DNA of 64,000 nucleotides from Aurantiacibacter luteus (GTDB lineage: Bacteria > Pseudomonadota > Alphaproteobacteria > Sphingomonadales > Sphingomonadaceae): positions 744,001 to 808,000 of the forward strand of contig NZ_LBHB01000002.1 of assembly GCF_001010945.1 (NCBI RefSeq). The letters run 5' to 3'. Below are positions 36,387 through 44,948 of the stretch, piece after piece. How positions within the stretch are numbered: position 1 is the stretch's first letter; each line of letters begins with the position of its first letter. A program made the translations under genes and the position numbers. Below the pieces are notes generated by a model, which did not search any database, was not told the origin of the DNA, and was given only the letters and a program-made list of their open reading frames with translations.

Positions 36387-37925
36387 TCAGGCGATGCGCA
36401 GGTCGAGCAATGTCGGGCCGCCCGCAGCAAAACTCCATTCCAGCGCTGCATCCAGGTCGTCCACCGAGTCGACCCGCAGCGCTTCCAGGCCCATGCCCCT
36501 GGCGAGGCTGACGAAGTCGAGCCCCGCAAGATCGCAGCCGGGCACGTGGTTCATGCCGAACTCGCCGGAAAAACTGGTGAGCGCAGCATAGGCGCCGTTG
36601 TTGAGAACGACGAAGCTGACGGGGAGCTGCTCCTGCCAGGCGGTGAAAAGGCCCTGAATCGTATACATCGCCCCGCCGTCGCCCAGCACGGCAATCACCT
36701 TGTCTGCCTGCGCCATGGCGACCCCGACCGCGCCGGGCAGGCCGTATCCGAGACCGCCGCTGGCGCAGGTGTAGAAACCGCCTTCGCGAAGGATCGGCAG
36801 GTGGTCGTGCATGGGGCCGCGCGCGGTCGGCGCCTCTTCGACGATAATCGCGCCCTCGGGGCGTAGCGCGGCGATTTGGGCCAGCACGTGGGCGGACGTC
36901 ATCGCAGCTTCGGGCGCGGCCATGGTCCGGGGCTCGCCGACGAAGGGGCGCACGTTGGTGCGGTGGGCGAGCTGTGCGAGGCCATCCTCGACATCGCCAA
37001 GCACTCCGATCCCGCCGGGAAGGTTGGAGAGATGCGCCGGATCGTCCGACAGCGCGCCAAGCGTGGCGTGCGGCGGCCAGTGCGGGCCCTCTCCCTCGAC
37101 GTGATAGGTGAATACTGACGCGCCGAAGACGAGGATTGCGTCGTGGGGCGCGAGCATCTCGCGGATCCGGTCGCGCCATGCGGGCAGGAAGCCGGCGAAC
37201 TGCGGATGATCCTCGGGGAAGGTCTCGCGCGCGGCATAGGGCGCGGCATAGACGTGTGCGCCGCATTTTTCCGCCAGCCGCACCGCGCAGGCCCAGCCGC
37301 CCGCGTTGGCGACCCCGGTCCCGAGCACGAGCGCGGGGTTCTCGGCCTGGTCCAGCAGCGCGGCGAGGCTTTCGATCCCGGTGGCGGAGGGTACGGGACA
37401 TAGCGTCAGGACCGGCAGGTCGGGCAGGTCGCATGTCCGTTCCCAGTCGTCGACCGGGATGGAGACGAAGACCGGGCCCATCGGCGGGGTCAGCGCCGCG
37501 GCGAACGCGCGGGCAAGGGCCAGCGGCACGTCCTCGGCGCGCGCGGGCTCGATGGCGAACTTGACATAGGGCCGGGGGAATTCGCTCGGCCGCTCGGCAT
37601 ACAGGAAGGGATCGAAGGGCAGGATACTGCGCGCTTGCTGCCCGGCGGTGACGACCACTGGCGCGTTGTTCTTCCACGCGGTGAACAGGTTGCCGAGCGA
37701 ATGCCCGGTGCCCGCAGCGCTGTGCAGATTGACCAGCGCGGGCCTGCCGCTGGCGCGGGCGTAGCCATCGGCCATGCCGACCACGACCGCCTCGTTCAGG
37801 CCCATGACGTAGGGGAAGGGCAGGCCCTTGAGCATCGGCAGTTCGGTGCTGCCGGGATTGCCGAACAGCCGGTCCACACCGAAGTGGTCGAACACCGCGA
37901 AGGCCGCCTCGCGGACGTTTGTCAT
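36387..37925 (-). CDS. mdlC: Benzoylformate decarboxylase-like ThDP enzyme
   Basis: The 512-residue ThDP-dependent enzyme resembles benzoylformate decarboxylase of the mandelate pathway more than acetolactate synthase. FGNPGSTELPMLKGLPFPYV near residue 21 matches the MdlC substrate Ser segment, and VNLHSAAGTGHSLGNLFTAW (about 66-85) carries the active-site His. The ThDP/Mg motif is GDGGAMYTIQGLFTAWQEQL. The expected reaction is benzoylformate to benzaldehyde and CO2, but related 2-oxo acids are possible. Its ATG overlaps the end of a decayed MFS gene (ATGA), and an aldehyde dehydrogenase gene lies just beyond, which would oxidise the aldehyde product. Confidence 0.8.
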   Translation of the reverse strand: MTNVREAAFAVFDHFGVDRLFGNPGSTELPMLKGLPFPYVMGLNEAVVVGMADGYARASGRPALVNLHSAAGTGHSLGNLFTAWKNNAPVVVTAGQQARSILPFDPFLYAERPSEFPRPYVKFAIEPARAEDVPLALARAFAAALTPPMGPVFVSIPVDDWERTCDLPDLPVLTLCPVPSATGIESLAALLDQAENPALVLGTGVANAGGWACAVRLAEKCGAHVYAAPYAARETFPEDHPQFAGFLPAWRDRIREMLAPHDAILVFGASVFTYHVEGEGPHWPPHATLGALSDDPAHLSNLPGGIGVLGDVEDGLAQLAHRTNVRPFVGEPRTMAAPEAAMTSAHVLAQIAALRPEGAIIVEEAPTARGPMHDHLPILREGGFYTCASGGLGYGLPGAVGVAMAQADKVIAVLGDGGAMYTIQGLFTAWQEQLPVSFVVLNNGAYAALTSFSGEFGMNHVPGCDLAGLDFVSLARGMGLEALRVDSVDDLDAALEWSFAAGGPTLLDLRIA

Positions 37926-38455
37926 ATCTCTTCTCCCCCGGCGCGTGCCTTTTCGAGCATAGGATCCTCGTCACGCCCATAACAGATGAGCACGATCGCC
38001 ATGAGGCCGACGATGACCGGCGCGAACCAGTTCACCCGGAAGAACGCGCCTGCCAGGTCGCCGCCGATGCGATCGGAAATCATCCGTTCGGCATAGGTGT
38101 TCATCCCTTGCCCACGCAGCGGCATGATGACGAGAAAATTCGAAAAGATGATCCCCCACATCGTGACAGTACGAGGTCCGGCAGCAGGTCATAGGCTGGC
38201 GGCAGCCACAACGTCGGGATTAGGAAATAGATGGTGAAGCTCAAGTAGAGGTCGCCTGCACTCTCCGCGCTGTAGGTCCAGATTTCGGCAAGGGAGTGTC
38301 AGAGCGCTAGCACCACCACCCAAATCATGCCGCGATTGCCCATGCGCGCCGCGACCCAATCCGCGAGCGGCCCGGCGACAGCCGCCCCGGCGGAGGCCAG
38401 AACGGCGCTCAGCAGCCCGAACTCCAGCCTCGCCTCGCCTCTCCACGCCCGGTCG
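37922..38455 (-). pseudogene. Decayed, 5'-truncated MFS transporter
   Basis: On the minus strand, from 38455 down, one frame encodes an MFS-like middle section (LEFGLLSAVLASAGAAVAGP, LADWVAARMGNRGMIWVVV) and then meets an in-frame TGA at 38299-38301. The same frame resumes with LPPAYDLLPDLV near 38190, after which the similarity shifts to another frame (38161-37922), ending in GGDLAGAFFRVNWFAPVIVG and LEKARAGGEEI, a C-terminus typical of sphingomonad MFS carriers. The N-terminal half is missing: the remnant begins right at the aldehyde dehydrogenase stop. The end overlaps the mdlC-like start by 4 bp, so the intact gene was once in this operon. Confidence 0.75.
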
Positions 38456-39886
38456 CTAGGCCTCGTGGACCGCTTTCACCACCATGCAGGCCTTTACGCC
38501 TTCCGGCCCGTCCTCGCTGCCGTGGCCCGACCACTGCACGCCCTGGAACGGCGCGTCGGGCCCGGCTATCGCATGGGTGTTGATGCCGACCATCCCGGCC
38601 TCCAGCTGGTCGGCGATGCGGCGCTGGCGCTGCACGTCGCTTGTCCAGGCAAAGGCGGCGAGGCCGTAGTTTAGGCGATTGGCCTCGGCGATCATCGCAT
38701 CTTCTCCGGCGTAGGGATTGACCAGCGCGAGCGGGCCGAAGGGTTCCTCGTTCATCACCTCGGCATCCAGCGGCACTTCGGACAGGACGGTCGGTTTGAA
38801 GAAGAAGCCCTGGTTCCCGATCCGCTCGCCGCCGGTCGCCAGCCTGGCGCCCCTGTCCTTCGCGTCGGCGACGAACTTGCCGATGGCATCGGGGCGGCGG
38901 GCATTGGCCATCGGGCCCATCTGCGTATCCTTGTCGAGCCCGTTGCCGACCCGCGTGGCCGCCAGCCGCTCGGCCATGCCGTCGCGGAAGCGTTCGAAGA
39001 CGTTTTCCTCGACGATGAAACGGGTGGGTGAAACGCAGACCTGCCCCGCATTGCGCGTTTTGCCCGATGCGGCGGTGGCGAGCGCCTTGTCGATATCGGC
39101 ATCGCCAAACACCAGCACCGGGCCGTGGCCGCCCAGTTCCATCGTGGTGCGGATCATGTTGTCCGCCGCCAGCTTGGCGAGGTGCTTGCCGACCATGGTG
39201 GAGCCGGTGAAGCTCAGCTTGCGGATGACGCTGCTCGAAAGCAGGTGGCGGCTGACCTCGTCGGGCACGCCGAACACCGCCTGCGCCACGTCGCTCGGCA
39301 GGCCGGCGTCGTAGAGCGCCTGCAACACGCCGAGCGCAGATGCGGGCGTTTCCTCGGCGCTCTTGAGGATGATCGAACAGCCCGCCGCGACCGCCGCGCC
39401 CAGCTTGCGGCCGGGATTGGCGAGCGGGAAATTCCACGGCGCGAAGGCCGCGACCGGGCCGACCGGCTCCCACCGCACCACGCTGCGCTGGCCGACCGGG
39501 CGCACCAGCTCACGGCCGTAGAGGCGCTGGCATTCGCCCGCGGCGAAGTCGAACCAGGCCGCGACCGCCATGCATTCCAGCTTCGCCTCGGCCAGCGGCT
39601 TGCCCTGCTCCATCGTGGCAGTGCGGGCCAGCGCCTCGGCCCGCTCGCGGATCAGCGCCGCGGCCCCGTGGAGGACGCGCGCACGCTCGGCGGCGGGAGT
39701 ATAGCGCCAGCGTCCGAACCCGCGCTGCGCCGCATCGAGCGCGCGGTCGAGATCGGCGCCATCGGCCAGCGGCAGTTCGGCAAGCGTGTCGCCGCTCACC
39801 GGGTTGACGACGTCGAATGTGCGGCGCGAACCGGCGGTCACGCGTTCGCCCTCAATCATCATGTGCAAGGTGGGGTAGTCGGTCAT
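38456..39886 (-). CDS. NAD(P)-dependent aldehyde dehydrogenase (succinate-semialdehyde dehydrogenase-like)
   Basis: The 476-residue protein has the standard ALDH build: substrate and cofactor loop FAPWNFPLANPGRKLGAA, LKSAEETPASAL, the nucleotide-binding FTGSTMVGKHLAK, general-base Glu in MELGGHGPVLVFG (about residue 253) and catalytic Cys in NAGQVCVSPTRF (about residue 283). C-terminal NEEPFGPLALVNPY and GVQWSGHGSEDGPEG are typical of the GabD-like group. Next to a benzoylformate decarboxylase-like gene, a benzaldehyde-type substrate is plausible, though sequence alone cannot fix it. The 3' end is joined directly to the MFS remnant. Confidence 0.88.
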   Translation of the reverse strand: MTDYPTLHMMIEGERVTAGSRRTFDVVNPVSGDTLAELPLADGADLDRALDAAQRGFGRWRYTPAAERARVLHGAAALIRERAEALARTATMEQGKPLAEAKLECMAVAAWFDFAAGECQRLYGRELVRPVGQRSVVRWEPVGPVAAFAPWNFPLANPGRKLGAAVAAGCSIILKSAEETPASALGVLQALYDAGLPSDVAQAVFGVPDEVSRHLLSSSVIRKLSFTGSTMVGKHLAKLAADNMIRTTMELGGHGPVLVFGDADIDKALATAASGKTRNAGQVCVSPTRFIVEENVFERFRDGMAERLAATRVGNGLDKDTQMGPMANARRPDAIGKFVADAKDRGARLATGGERIGNQGFFFKPTVLSEVPLDAEVMNEEPFGPLALVNPYAGEDAMIAEANRLNYGLAAFAWTSDVQRQRRIADQLEAGMVGINTHAIAGPDAPFQGVQWSGHGSEDGPEGVKACMVVKAVHEA

Positions 39887-40045
39887 TCACTGCTCCGGAG
39901 GATGTAGGGCGGATGATCGTGTTCGCCCTAGCCCCATGTTCCGTCGCGCGCCACAACGCCGTTTCGAATGCCGCTGCGCCGTGTTTCCGCCGGCACGGCG
40001 AGGCGTGAAGCCGGCGTTCATTTCACTCGCGTTATGGGGCGCTGC

Positions 40046-40423
40046 ATGACCCTGTTTCCCCTCCGCCCCGTCCTGATCGCAGGCATGATCGCCGTCTCGT
40101 CCGCCGGTGTCGCCACGCCCGCCATCGCCCAGGAAGCGCCGCGCCTGTCGCTCGAACAGCGGATGCTGGTGCGCTGCTCCGCCGCCTTCGCCATCGTCGC
40201 GCGCGGGCAGGAGGCGGGCGATGCGACCATGCGCGCCTATCCCGACCTGCGCCTGCGCGGACGCGAGTTCTTCGTGCAGGCCTCGGCCCGCGTGATGGAC
40301 GAGGCCGGGCTTGGCCGCGAGGCCGTGGCCGCGGCGCTGGGTGCCGAAGCCCGCGACATCCGCGACAACGGCACGCTGGCGCAGGTCATGCCCGCCTGCC
40401 TGCCGCTGCTGCCCGCTGCCTGA
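40046..40423 (+). CDS. Small exported hypothetical protein
   Basis: The 125-residue product begins with a signal peptide (PVLIAGMIAVSSAGVATPAI, cleavage after AQ about residue 29). The mature part is mostly helical with two cysteines (MLVRCSAAFA near the start; VMPACLPLLPAA at the end) that could form a disulfide bridge. The ATG at 40046 is chosen; ATG 40034 in the same frame is possible. I do not recognise a family. It precedes another exported protein on the same strand. Confidence 0.6.
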   Translation: MTLFPLRPVLIAGMIAVSSAGVATPAIAQEAPRLSLEQRMLVRCSAAFAIVARGQEAGDATMRAYPDLRLRGREFFVQASARVMDEAGLGREAVAAALGAEARDIRDNGTLAQVMPACLPLLPAA

Positions 40424-40506
40424 AAAGCCGGACCCGGGCATTCAGCCTCGCGAAAGCGGGATGCGGATAGGGGATCGGGCGTCCAACCGACCCGGAGAAC
40501 GACACC

Positions 40507-40965
40507 ATGCCCCGGCCCCTGATCGCTGCCACCGCCGCCCTTGCCGCCTTCACTGCGCCGCTGCCCGCATTCGCGCAGGACGATGCCGCCATTGCCGAGG
40601 CGGTCGAGCAGCTCGACGATCCCGCGGTGCAGGAGCAGATGTCGCTGGTTGCCGCCACGCTGGTCGGCGCGCTCATGGAAATGCGCGTCGCCCCGCTGAT
40701 GGAGGCGATGGACGAGATGTCGGATGAGCCGCGCCCGCGCGTCGATCCCGATGCCCGCGTCGCCGACCTCGTCGGGCCCGAAGCCGCGGAGATGCCGGCG
40801 CGCGTGGCCGAGCGGATGCCGCGGATGCTGGGCGCCATGTCCGCGATGGCGGGCGCATTCGGCGAGATGCTGCCGCACCTTCGCGAAGTGGGCGCCCGGA
40901 TGGAAGAGCGCATGAACGCTCAGATGGCGGGGCAGACGGCGCGGGACCTCCCCGAAAGCGATTGA
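40507..40965 (+). CDS. Exported hypothetical protein, Met-rich and helical
   Basis: The 152-residue product has a signal peptide (MPRPLIAATAALAAFTAPLP, cleavage after AFAQ). The mature protein is helical, with many Met, Ala and Glu residues (LVGALMEMRVAPLMEAMDEM; ERMPRMLGAMSAMAGAFGEM; GARMEERMNAQMAGQ) and no cysteine. The Met density is unusual and could fit metal binding or amphipathic membrane contact, but this is speculation. No family recognised. Confidence 0.65.
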   Translation: MPRPLIAATAALAAFTAPLPAFAQDDAAIAEAVEQLDDPAVQEQMSLVAATLVGALMEMRVAPLMEAMDEMSDEPRPRVDPDARVADLVGPEAAEMPARVAERMPRMLGAMSAMAGAFGEMLPHLREVGARMEERMNAQMAGQTARDLPESD

Positions 40966-41023
40966 TAACAATCGCCCGGCGCTGGACCGCGCCCGCGCCA
41001 TCGGGCATGGGCACTGTCCACGT

Positions 41024-41695
41024 ATGTGGCACCTCTACCAGTTCCCTCTCTGCCCCTTCAGCCGCAAGGTCCAGCTCGCGCTGGGCGAGAAGAAGATCGG
41101 TTACGAACTGGTCACGCTCTATCCGTGGGACGCGGACGAGCGGTTCCGCCAGCTGAACCCGGCGGGCCGCGTGCCCGTGTTGCACGATCCCGATCGCCGG
41201 GTGACGCTGATGGACAGCATGGCGATCTGCGAGTTCCTCGAGGAGACGGTGGACGACCGCCCGCTGATCCTGGGCAGCGCGCGCGCCCGGGCCGAGGTGC
41301 GGCGGCTGGTCGCGCTGTTCGACGAGAGCTTCTACCAGGACATCACCGCCCCGCTGCTGTACGAAAAGATGCGGAAGCGCCTCGTCCTGCGCCAGTCGCC
41401 CGACAGCCGCGTGCTGACCGCGGCGCGGCGGCTGCTGCACGAGCATCTCGACTACATCGACTGGCTGATCGACAATCGCCGCTGGGTGGCGGGCAGCCAG
41501 CTCAGCCTCGCCGACTTCGCCGCCGCGGCGCAGCTCTCGGTGGTCGACTACCTCGGCGACATGGACTGGACCGGCCACGAAAGCGCCCACGGCTGGTACC
41601 GCGTGATGAAGAGCCGCCCCAGCTTTGCCCCGCTGCTGCGGCAGAAGATGGATGGCCTGCCGCCGCCGCGTTCCTACGCCGACGTGAATGCGTGA
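41024..41695 (+). CDS. Glutathione S-transferase family protein
   Basis: The 223-residue protein has an N-terminal thioredoxin-like GST domain with the catalytic-site segment LYQFPLCPFSRKVQLALGEK, where CPFS is the redox or nucleophile motif. NPAGRVPVLHDPDRRVTLMD then supplies the cis-Pro, and SMAICEFLEE the glutathione-binding Ser. The C-terminal helical domain includes the conserved LSLADFAAAAQLSVVDYLG. The CPFS motif suggests thiol-transferase or stringent-starvation-like rather than classical conjugating activity. Monocistronic; it is followed by the palindromic element. Confidence 0.88.
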   Translation: MWHLYQFPLCPFSRKVQLALGEKKIGYELVTLYPWDADERFRQLNPAGRVPVLHDPDRRVTLMDSMAICEFLEETVDDRPLILGSARARAEVRRLVALFDESFYQDITAPLLYEKMRKRLVLRQSPDSRVLTAARRLLHEHLDYIDWLIDNRRWVAGSQLSLADFAAAAQLSVVDYLGDMDWTGHESAHGWYRVMKSRPSFAPLLRQKMDGLPPPRSYADVNA

Positions 41696-41705
41696 CTTGT
41701 TTTGC

Positions 41706-41929
41706 GAAACCGCCTCCGCGGTTTCGTCCTCGCTAGACGCGCAGGCAAGCTGCGCCCGCTGCGGGCGGGCGGTTGCCCTTGCGGTCCTCTTGTCGCGGAC
41801 CGATATATCTCTCTAGGACAAGCACTGGTTCGGGCGCGTCAGCGACCGCAAGGCCGAACGGCCGCCCGCAGGTGCCGCGCAGCGTAGCGGAGCGATCAGC
41901 ACCGAGGACGTTCGCGCGGAGGCGCGAAC
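41706..41929. repeat. Palindromic element, copy 1 (paired with inverted copy at 44718-44938)
   Basis: The element runs from the hairpin GAAACCGC-CTCC-GCGGTTTC (41706-41725) to the hairpin GTTCGCGC-GGAG-GCGCGAAC (41910-41929). Inside, the left half (…CTGCGGGCGGGCGGTT…CCTTGCGG) is an imperfect inverted copy of the right half (CCGCAAGG…CCGCCCGCAGG), so the entire unit is nearly palindromic. The segment after the first hairpin (GTCCTCGCTAGACGC) and a 31-bp stretch near 41750-41785 are identical to copy 2 in reverse orientation. No coding content. Confidence 0.85.
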
Positions 41930-41941
41930 GAAAGGATAATT

Positions 41942-42352
41942 ATGACCGACAAGACAACCCTCACCGACGCCGAATGGCGCGAGAAGCTGAGCCCCGAGCA
42001 GTACCACGTCCTGCGCGAAGCGGGGACCGAGCGGGCCTTCACCGGCAAGTACGACAAGAACAAGGCCGAGGGCGAATACAAGTGCGCCGGGTGCGGCCAG
42101 CCGCTGTTCGAAAGCGCCGACAAGTACGACAGCGGATCGGGCTGGCCCAGCTTCACCGCGCCTGCCAACCAGCAGGCCGTGGAAATGCACCAGGACGCCT
42201 CGCACGGCATGGTTCGCACCGAGGTCGTGTGCTCGAAGTGCGCGGGCCATCTCGGCCACGTCTTTCCCGACGGTCCGGGGCCGAACGGCCTGCGCTACTG
42301 CATCAACTCCGCCGCGCTGGAATTCGAACCGGAGGATAAAGCGGGCGAGTGA
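41942..42352 (+). CDS. msrB: Peptide-methionine (R)-S-oxide reductase
   Basis: MsrB reduces methionine-R-sulfoxide in proteins. The 136-residue protein has the structural zinc cysteines in two CxxC pairs ([38 protein letters not shown]), the substrate segment GWPSFTAP and the catalytic Cys in [17 protein letters not shown]-like AAAGGATAA precedes the ATG. It is separated from msrA (55114-55647) by 13 kb. It lies between the two inverted palindromic elements along with the PBP1A gene. Confidence 0.96.
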   Translation: MTDKTTLTDAEWREKLSPEQYHVLREAGTERAFTGKYDKNKAEGEYKCAGCGQPLFESADKYDSGSGWPSFTAPANQQAVEMHQDASHGMVRTEVVCSKCAGHLGHVFPDGPGPNGLRYCINSAALEFEPEDKAGE

Positions 42353-42452
42353 CCGCGCCGGGCGTTCACCCGCGATTACGATTGCCCTATGCACACCTCC
42401 CGCCCTAGGTGCCCTTGAGCGCCTAGGGGCTTCGCGAGGACATTGAGGGTCG

Positions 42453-44702
42453 ATGGCAGGACGCCGGAGCACGGGCTCCACCAGACGAGGACAACGCAGC
42501 CGCCGCGCGCGCGCCGAGGAGCGCATGCGCGAGAGCGAGGAGCGCGGCTGGAAGGCAGGCGTCTGGCGCTGGACGAAGCGGCTGTTCGTGACCGGTCTCG
42601 TCGTCGGCCTGCTCGGCGCGCTGGGCCTGTTCACCGCGGTCTATTTCGCCGCCCGCTCCATGCCTTCCTATGCCGCGCTGAAGCAGAGCCAGGTCGGCCA
42701 GACCATCCTCGTGCGCGCGCGAGACGGGTCGGAGATCGTCGAACTCGGACCGAGTTACGGGCAGTGGATTCCGGCGGACGAAATCCCGCAGGTGATGAAG
42801 GACGCGATGATCAGCGTCGAGGATCACCGCTTCTATTCGCACATCGGCGTCGATCCCGCGGGCCTGGCGCGCGCTGTGTGGAACGCGGTGAACGAGGACC
42901 GGCAGGTCTCCGCCACCAGCACGCTGACCCAGCAGCTGGCGCGCAACGTCTTCCTCAATTCCAACCGCTCGCTCGACCGCAAGCTGCGCGAGGGCATCCT
43001 GGCGCTGGCGCTGGAATGGAACTTCTCCAAGGACCAGATCCTCGAGCTCTACCTCAACAAGGTCTATTTCGGCGGCGGCGCCTACGGCATCGACAGCGCC
43101 AGCCGCCTGTTCTTCAGCCACCCCGCGCGCGAGTTGAGCCTCGAGGAAGCGGCGATCATCGCCGGCATGGTGAAGGCTCCCAGCCGCTATTCCCCCACCG
43201 CCGACATCGACGCAGCCGTGGGCCGCGCCAACGTGGTGATCGCGCAGATGGTGAAGTACGGCGACCTCGATCCCGCCACCGCGCGCGAGGTGAACGTGGA
43301 GGCGGTGAACCTGCGCGAGACCGAGGCGCAGAACTCGATCCGCTATTTCACCGACTGGGCGCTGCCGCAGCTGGACCTGCTGCTGCCGTCGAACACCTTC
43401 GAGCCGATCGAGGTGTGGACCACGCTGGACGTGGGGATGCAGCGCGCGGCGACCACCGCCATCCAGTCCAACGTGCCGGGAGCGGGAACGCAAGGCGCGC
43501 TCGTCAGCCTCGACCGCGACGGGGCGGTGCTGGCGCTGGTCGGCGGCACCGATTACGTCACCTCCAGCTACAACCGCGCCACCGACGCGATGCGGCAGCC
43601 CGGCTCCTCGTTCAAGCTGTTCGTCTACCTCGCCGCGCTCGAGGCCGGGTACACGCCCGACGACACCGTGAACGACGTGCCGGTGACCATCGACGGGTGG
43701 AGCCCGCGCAATTCGGGCGGCAGCTATGCCGGTCAGATCGACCTGCGCACGGCCTTCGCCTATTCCAAGAACTCGGTCGCGGCGCAGCTCGGCAACGAGG
43801 TCGGCTTTTCCAACGTCGCCAGCATGGCCCGTCGCTTCGGCATCACCTCGCAGATCAACACCTATCCCTCGATGGTTCTGGGTTCGAACGAGGTGCGCCT
43901 GATCGACATGACGCGTGCCTTTGCCGCGGTATCGGCGGGTGGCAACTCGGTGGAACCCTACGGCATCACCAAGGTGACGACGGTAGACGGCGACCTGCTC
44001 TACCAGCACCAGCAGGCTACGGCCTATCGCCTGGTGCCCGACTACGTCGCGGCCGGCATCACCGACCTGTTGCAGACCGCGGTCGCCACGGGCACGGGCC
44101 GCGCAGCGCAGATCGGGCGGCCAGTGGCGGGCAAGACCGGCACGACCAACGCCAACAACGACGGCTATTTCGTCGGCTTTTCCAGCGGCATCACCACCGG
44201 CGTATGGATGGGCCGCGACGACAACGGCCGGGTGGCGGGGCTGCAGGGCGGCACCGCGCCTGCCAGCGCCTTTGCCGCCTTCATGCGCTATGCCGTGCGC
44301 GACCGGCCAGTGGAGGAGTTCGAGACCGACCTGCAACTGCCCGAATGGCAGCTCGAGCCCGACGACGAGTTCTATTACGGCGACCAAGGCGACGACGGCT
44401 ATTACTATTACATCGACGAGCAGGGGAATCTGGTTGAGCCCGGTCGCACCAGCCGCCCGCGCGGGCAGGACGGCTTCGACGTCGAAGGCGAGGGCGTGAA
44501 CGTGCGCCGCGGCGAGCCGCTCGATCCGCAGCCGGTGCGCCCCGGCACCCAGCCAGCGCTGCCCGGCCAGCCACAGCCCCAGCCGCGCCCGGTCCGCCGC
44601 CCCGACGTGCCGCCCGCCGCCAGCGACGACTTCCTCGAACGCGCCACCGGCCAGCGTCCGCCCGAAAGCCAGCCCGCCCAGCCGCGACGGCCGGGGGAGT
44701 AG
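42453..44702 (+). CDS. Penicillin-binding protein 1A (transglycosylase/transpeptidase)
   Basis: This bifunctional class A PBP polymerises and cross-links peptidoglycan. The 749-residue protein has a basic cytoplasmic N-terminus, one membrane anchor (LFVTGLVVGLLGALGLFTAV, about 45-65), a GT51 domain with catalytic Glu in SVEDHRFYSHIGVD (about residue 123), QQLARNVFL and YLNKVYFGGGAYGI. The transpeptidase domain has SxxK (PGSSFKLF, Ser about 384), SxN (SKNSVAAQ) and KTG (AGKTGTTNANND, about 559). The C-terminal tail is odd: an Asp/Tyr-rich patch (DDEFYYGDQGDDGYYYYIDE) and then a long Pro/Gln/Arg-rich stretch. Confidence 0.95.
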   Translation: MAGRRSTGSTRRGQRSRRARAEERMRESEERGWKAGVWRWTKRLFVTGLVVGLLGALGLFTAVYFAARSMPSYAALKQSQVGQTILVRARDGSEIVELGPSYGQWIPADEIPQVMKDAMISVEDHRFYSHIGVDPAGLARAVWNAVNEDRQVSATSTLTQQLARNVFLNSNRSLDRKLREGILALALEWNFSKDQILELYLNKVYFGGGAYGIDSASRLFFSHPARELSLEEAAIIAGMVKAPSRYSPTADIDAAVGRANVVIAQMVKYGDLDPATAREVNVEAVNLRETEAQNSIRYFTDWALPQLDLLLPSNTFEPIEVWTTLDVGMQRAATTAIQSNVPGAGTQGALVSLDRDGAVLALVGGTDYVTSSYNRATDAMRQPGSSFKLFVYLAALEAGYTPDDTVNDVPVTIDGWSPRNSGGSYAGQIDLRTAFAYSKNSVAAQLGNEVGFSNVASMARRFGITSQINTYPSMVLGSNEVRLIDMTRAFAAVSAGGNSVEPYGITKVTTVDGDLLYQHQQATAYRLVPDYVAAGITDLLQTAVATGTGRAAQIGRPVAGKTGTTNANNDGYFVGFSSGITTGVWMGRDDNGRVAGLQGGTAPASAFAAFMRYAVRDRPVEEFETDLQLPEWQLEPDDEFYYGDQGDDGYYYYIDEQGNLVEPGRTSRPRGQDGFDVEGEGVNVRRGEPLDPQPVRPGTQPALPGQPQPQPRPVRRPDVPPAASDDFLERATGQRPPESQPAQPRRPGE

Positions 44703-44717
44703 CCTGCTTTCGTGGGA

Positions 44718-44938
44718 GAACCCGCCTCCGCGGGTTCATCCTCGGTGCTGTTCGCTTCGTTACACTACGCGGCACCTGCGGGCGACCGGTCGGCCTTGCG
44801 GTCGGCTCGTCGCCGACCGATTCTGGAAAGCTCCTAGGCATCACGGCCCAGGGGGCCGCAAGGGCAACCGCCCGCCCGCAGCGGGCACGCAGCGCAGCGA
44901 AGTGCGTCTAGCGAGGACGAGCCCGCGGAGGCGGGCTC
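44718..44938. repeat. Palindromic element, copy 2 (inverted relative to copy 1)
   Basis: It runs from GAACCCGC-CTCC-GCGGGTTC (44718-44737) to GAGCCCGC-GGAG-GCGGGCTC (44919-44938). Its reverse complement aligns with 41706-41929 over its full length: the flanks and shoulders are conserved, while about 60 bp in the middle differ. The terminal hairpins have the same CTCC/GGAG loops as in copy 1, but different, still perfectly complementary stems. It fills almost all of the gap between the PBP1A gene and the Do protease gene. Confidence 0.85.
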
Positions 44939-44948
44939 GCTATCAAGA

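Noticed and set aside
38162-38455. Short open frames as separate small genes
   Set aside because: They read as adjoining pieces of one MFS carrier in shifted frames, so a pseudogene is the simpler account.
41696-41941. Possible short protein in the palindromic element
   Set aside because: Frames in copy 1 and inverted copy 2 are not conserved as protein; conservation follows hairpins, not codons.
42423-44387. 654-codon frame antisense to PBP1A
   Set aside because: It mirrors the PBP1A gene, which has complete glycosyltransferase and transpeptidase motifs; the antisense protein is low-complexity.
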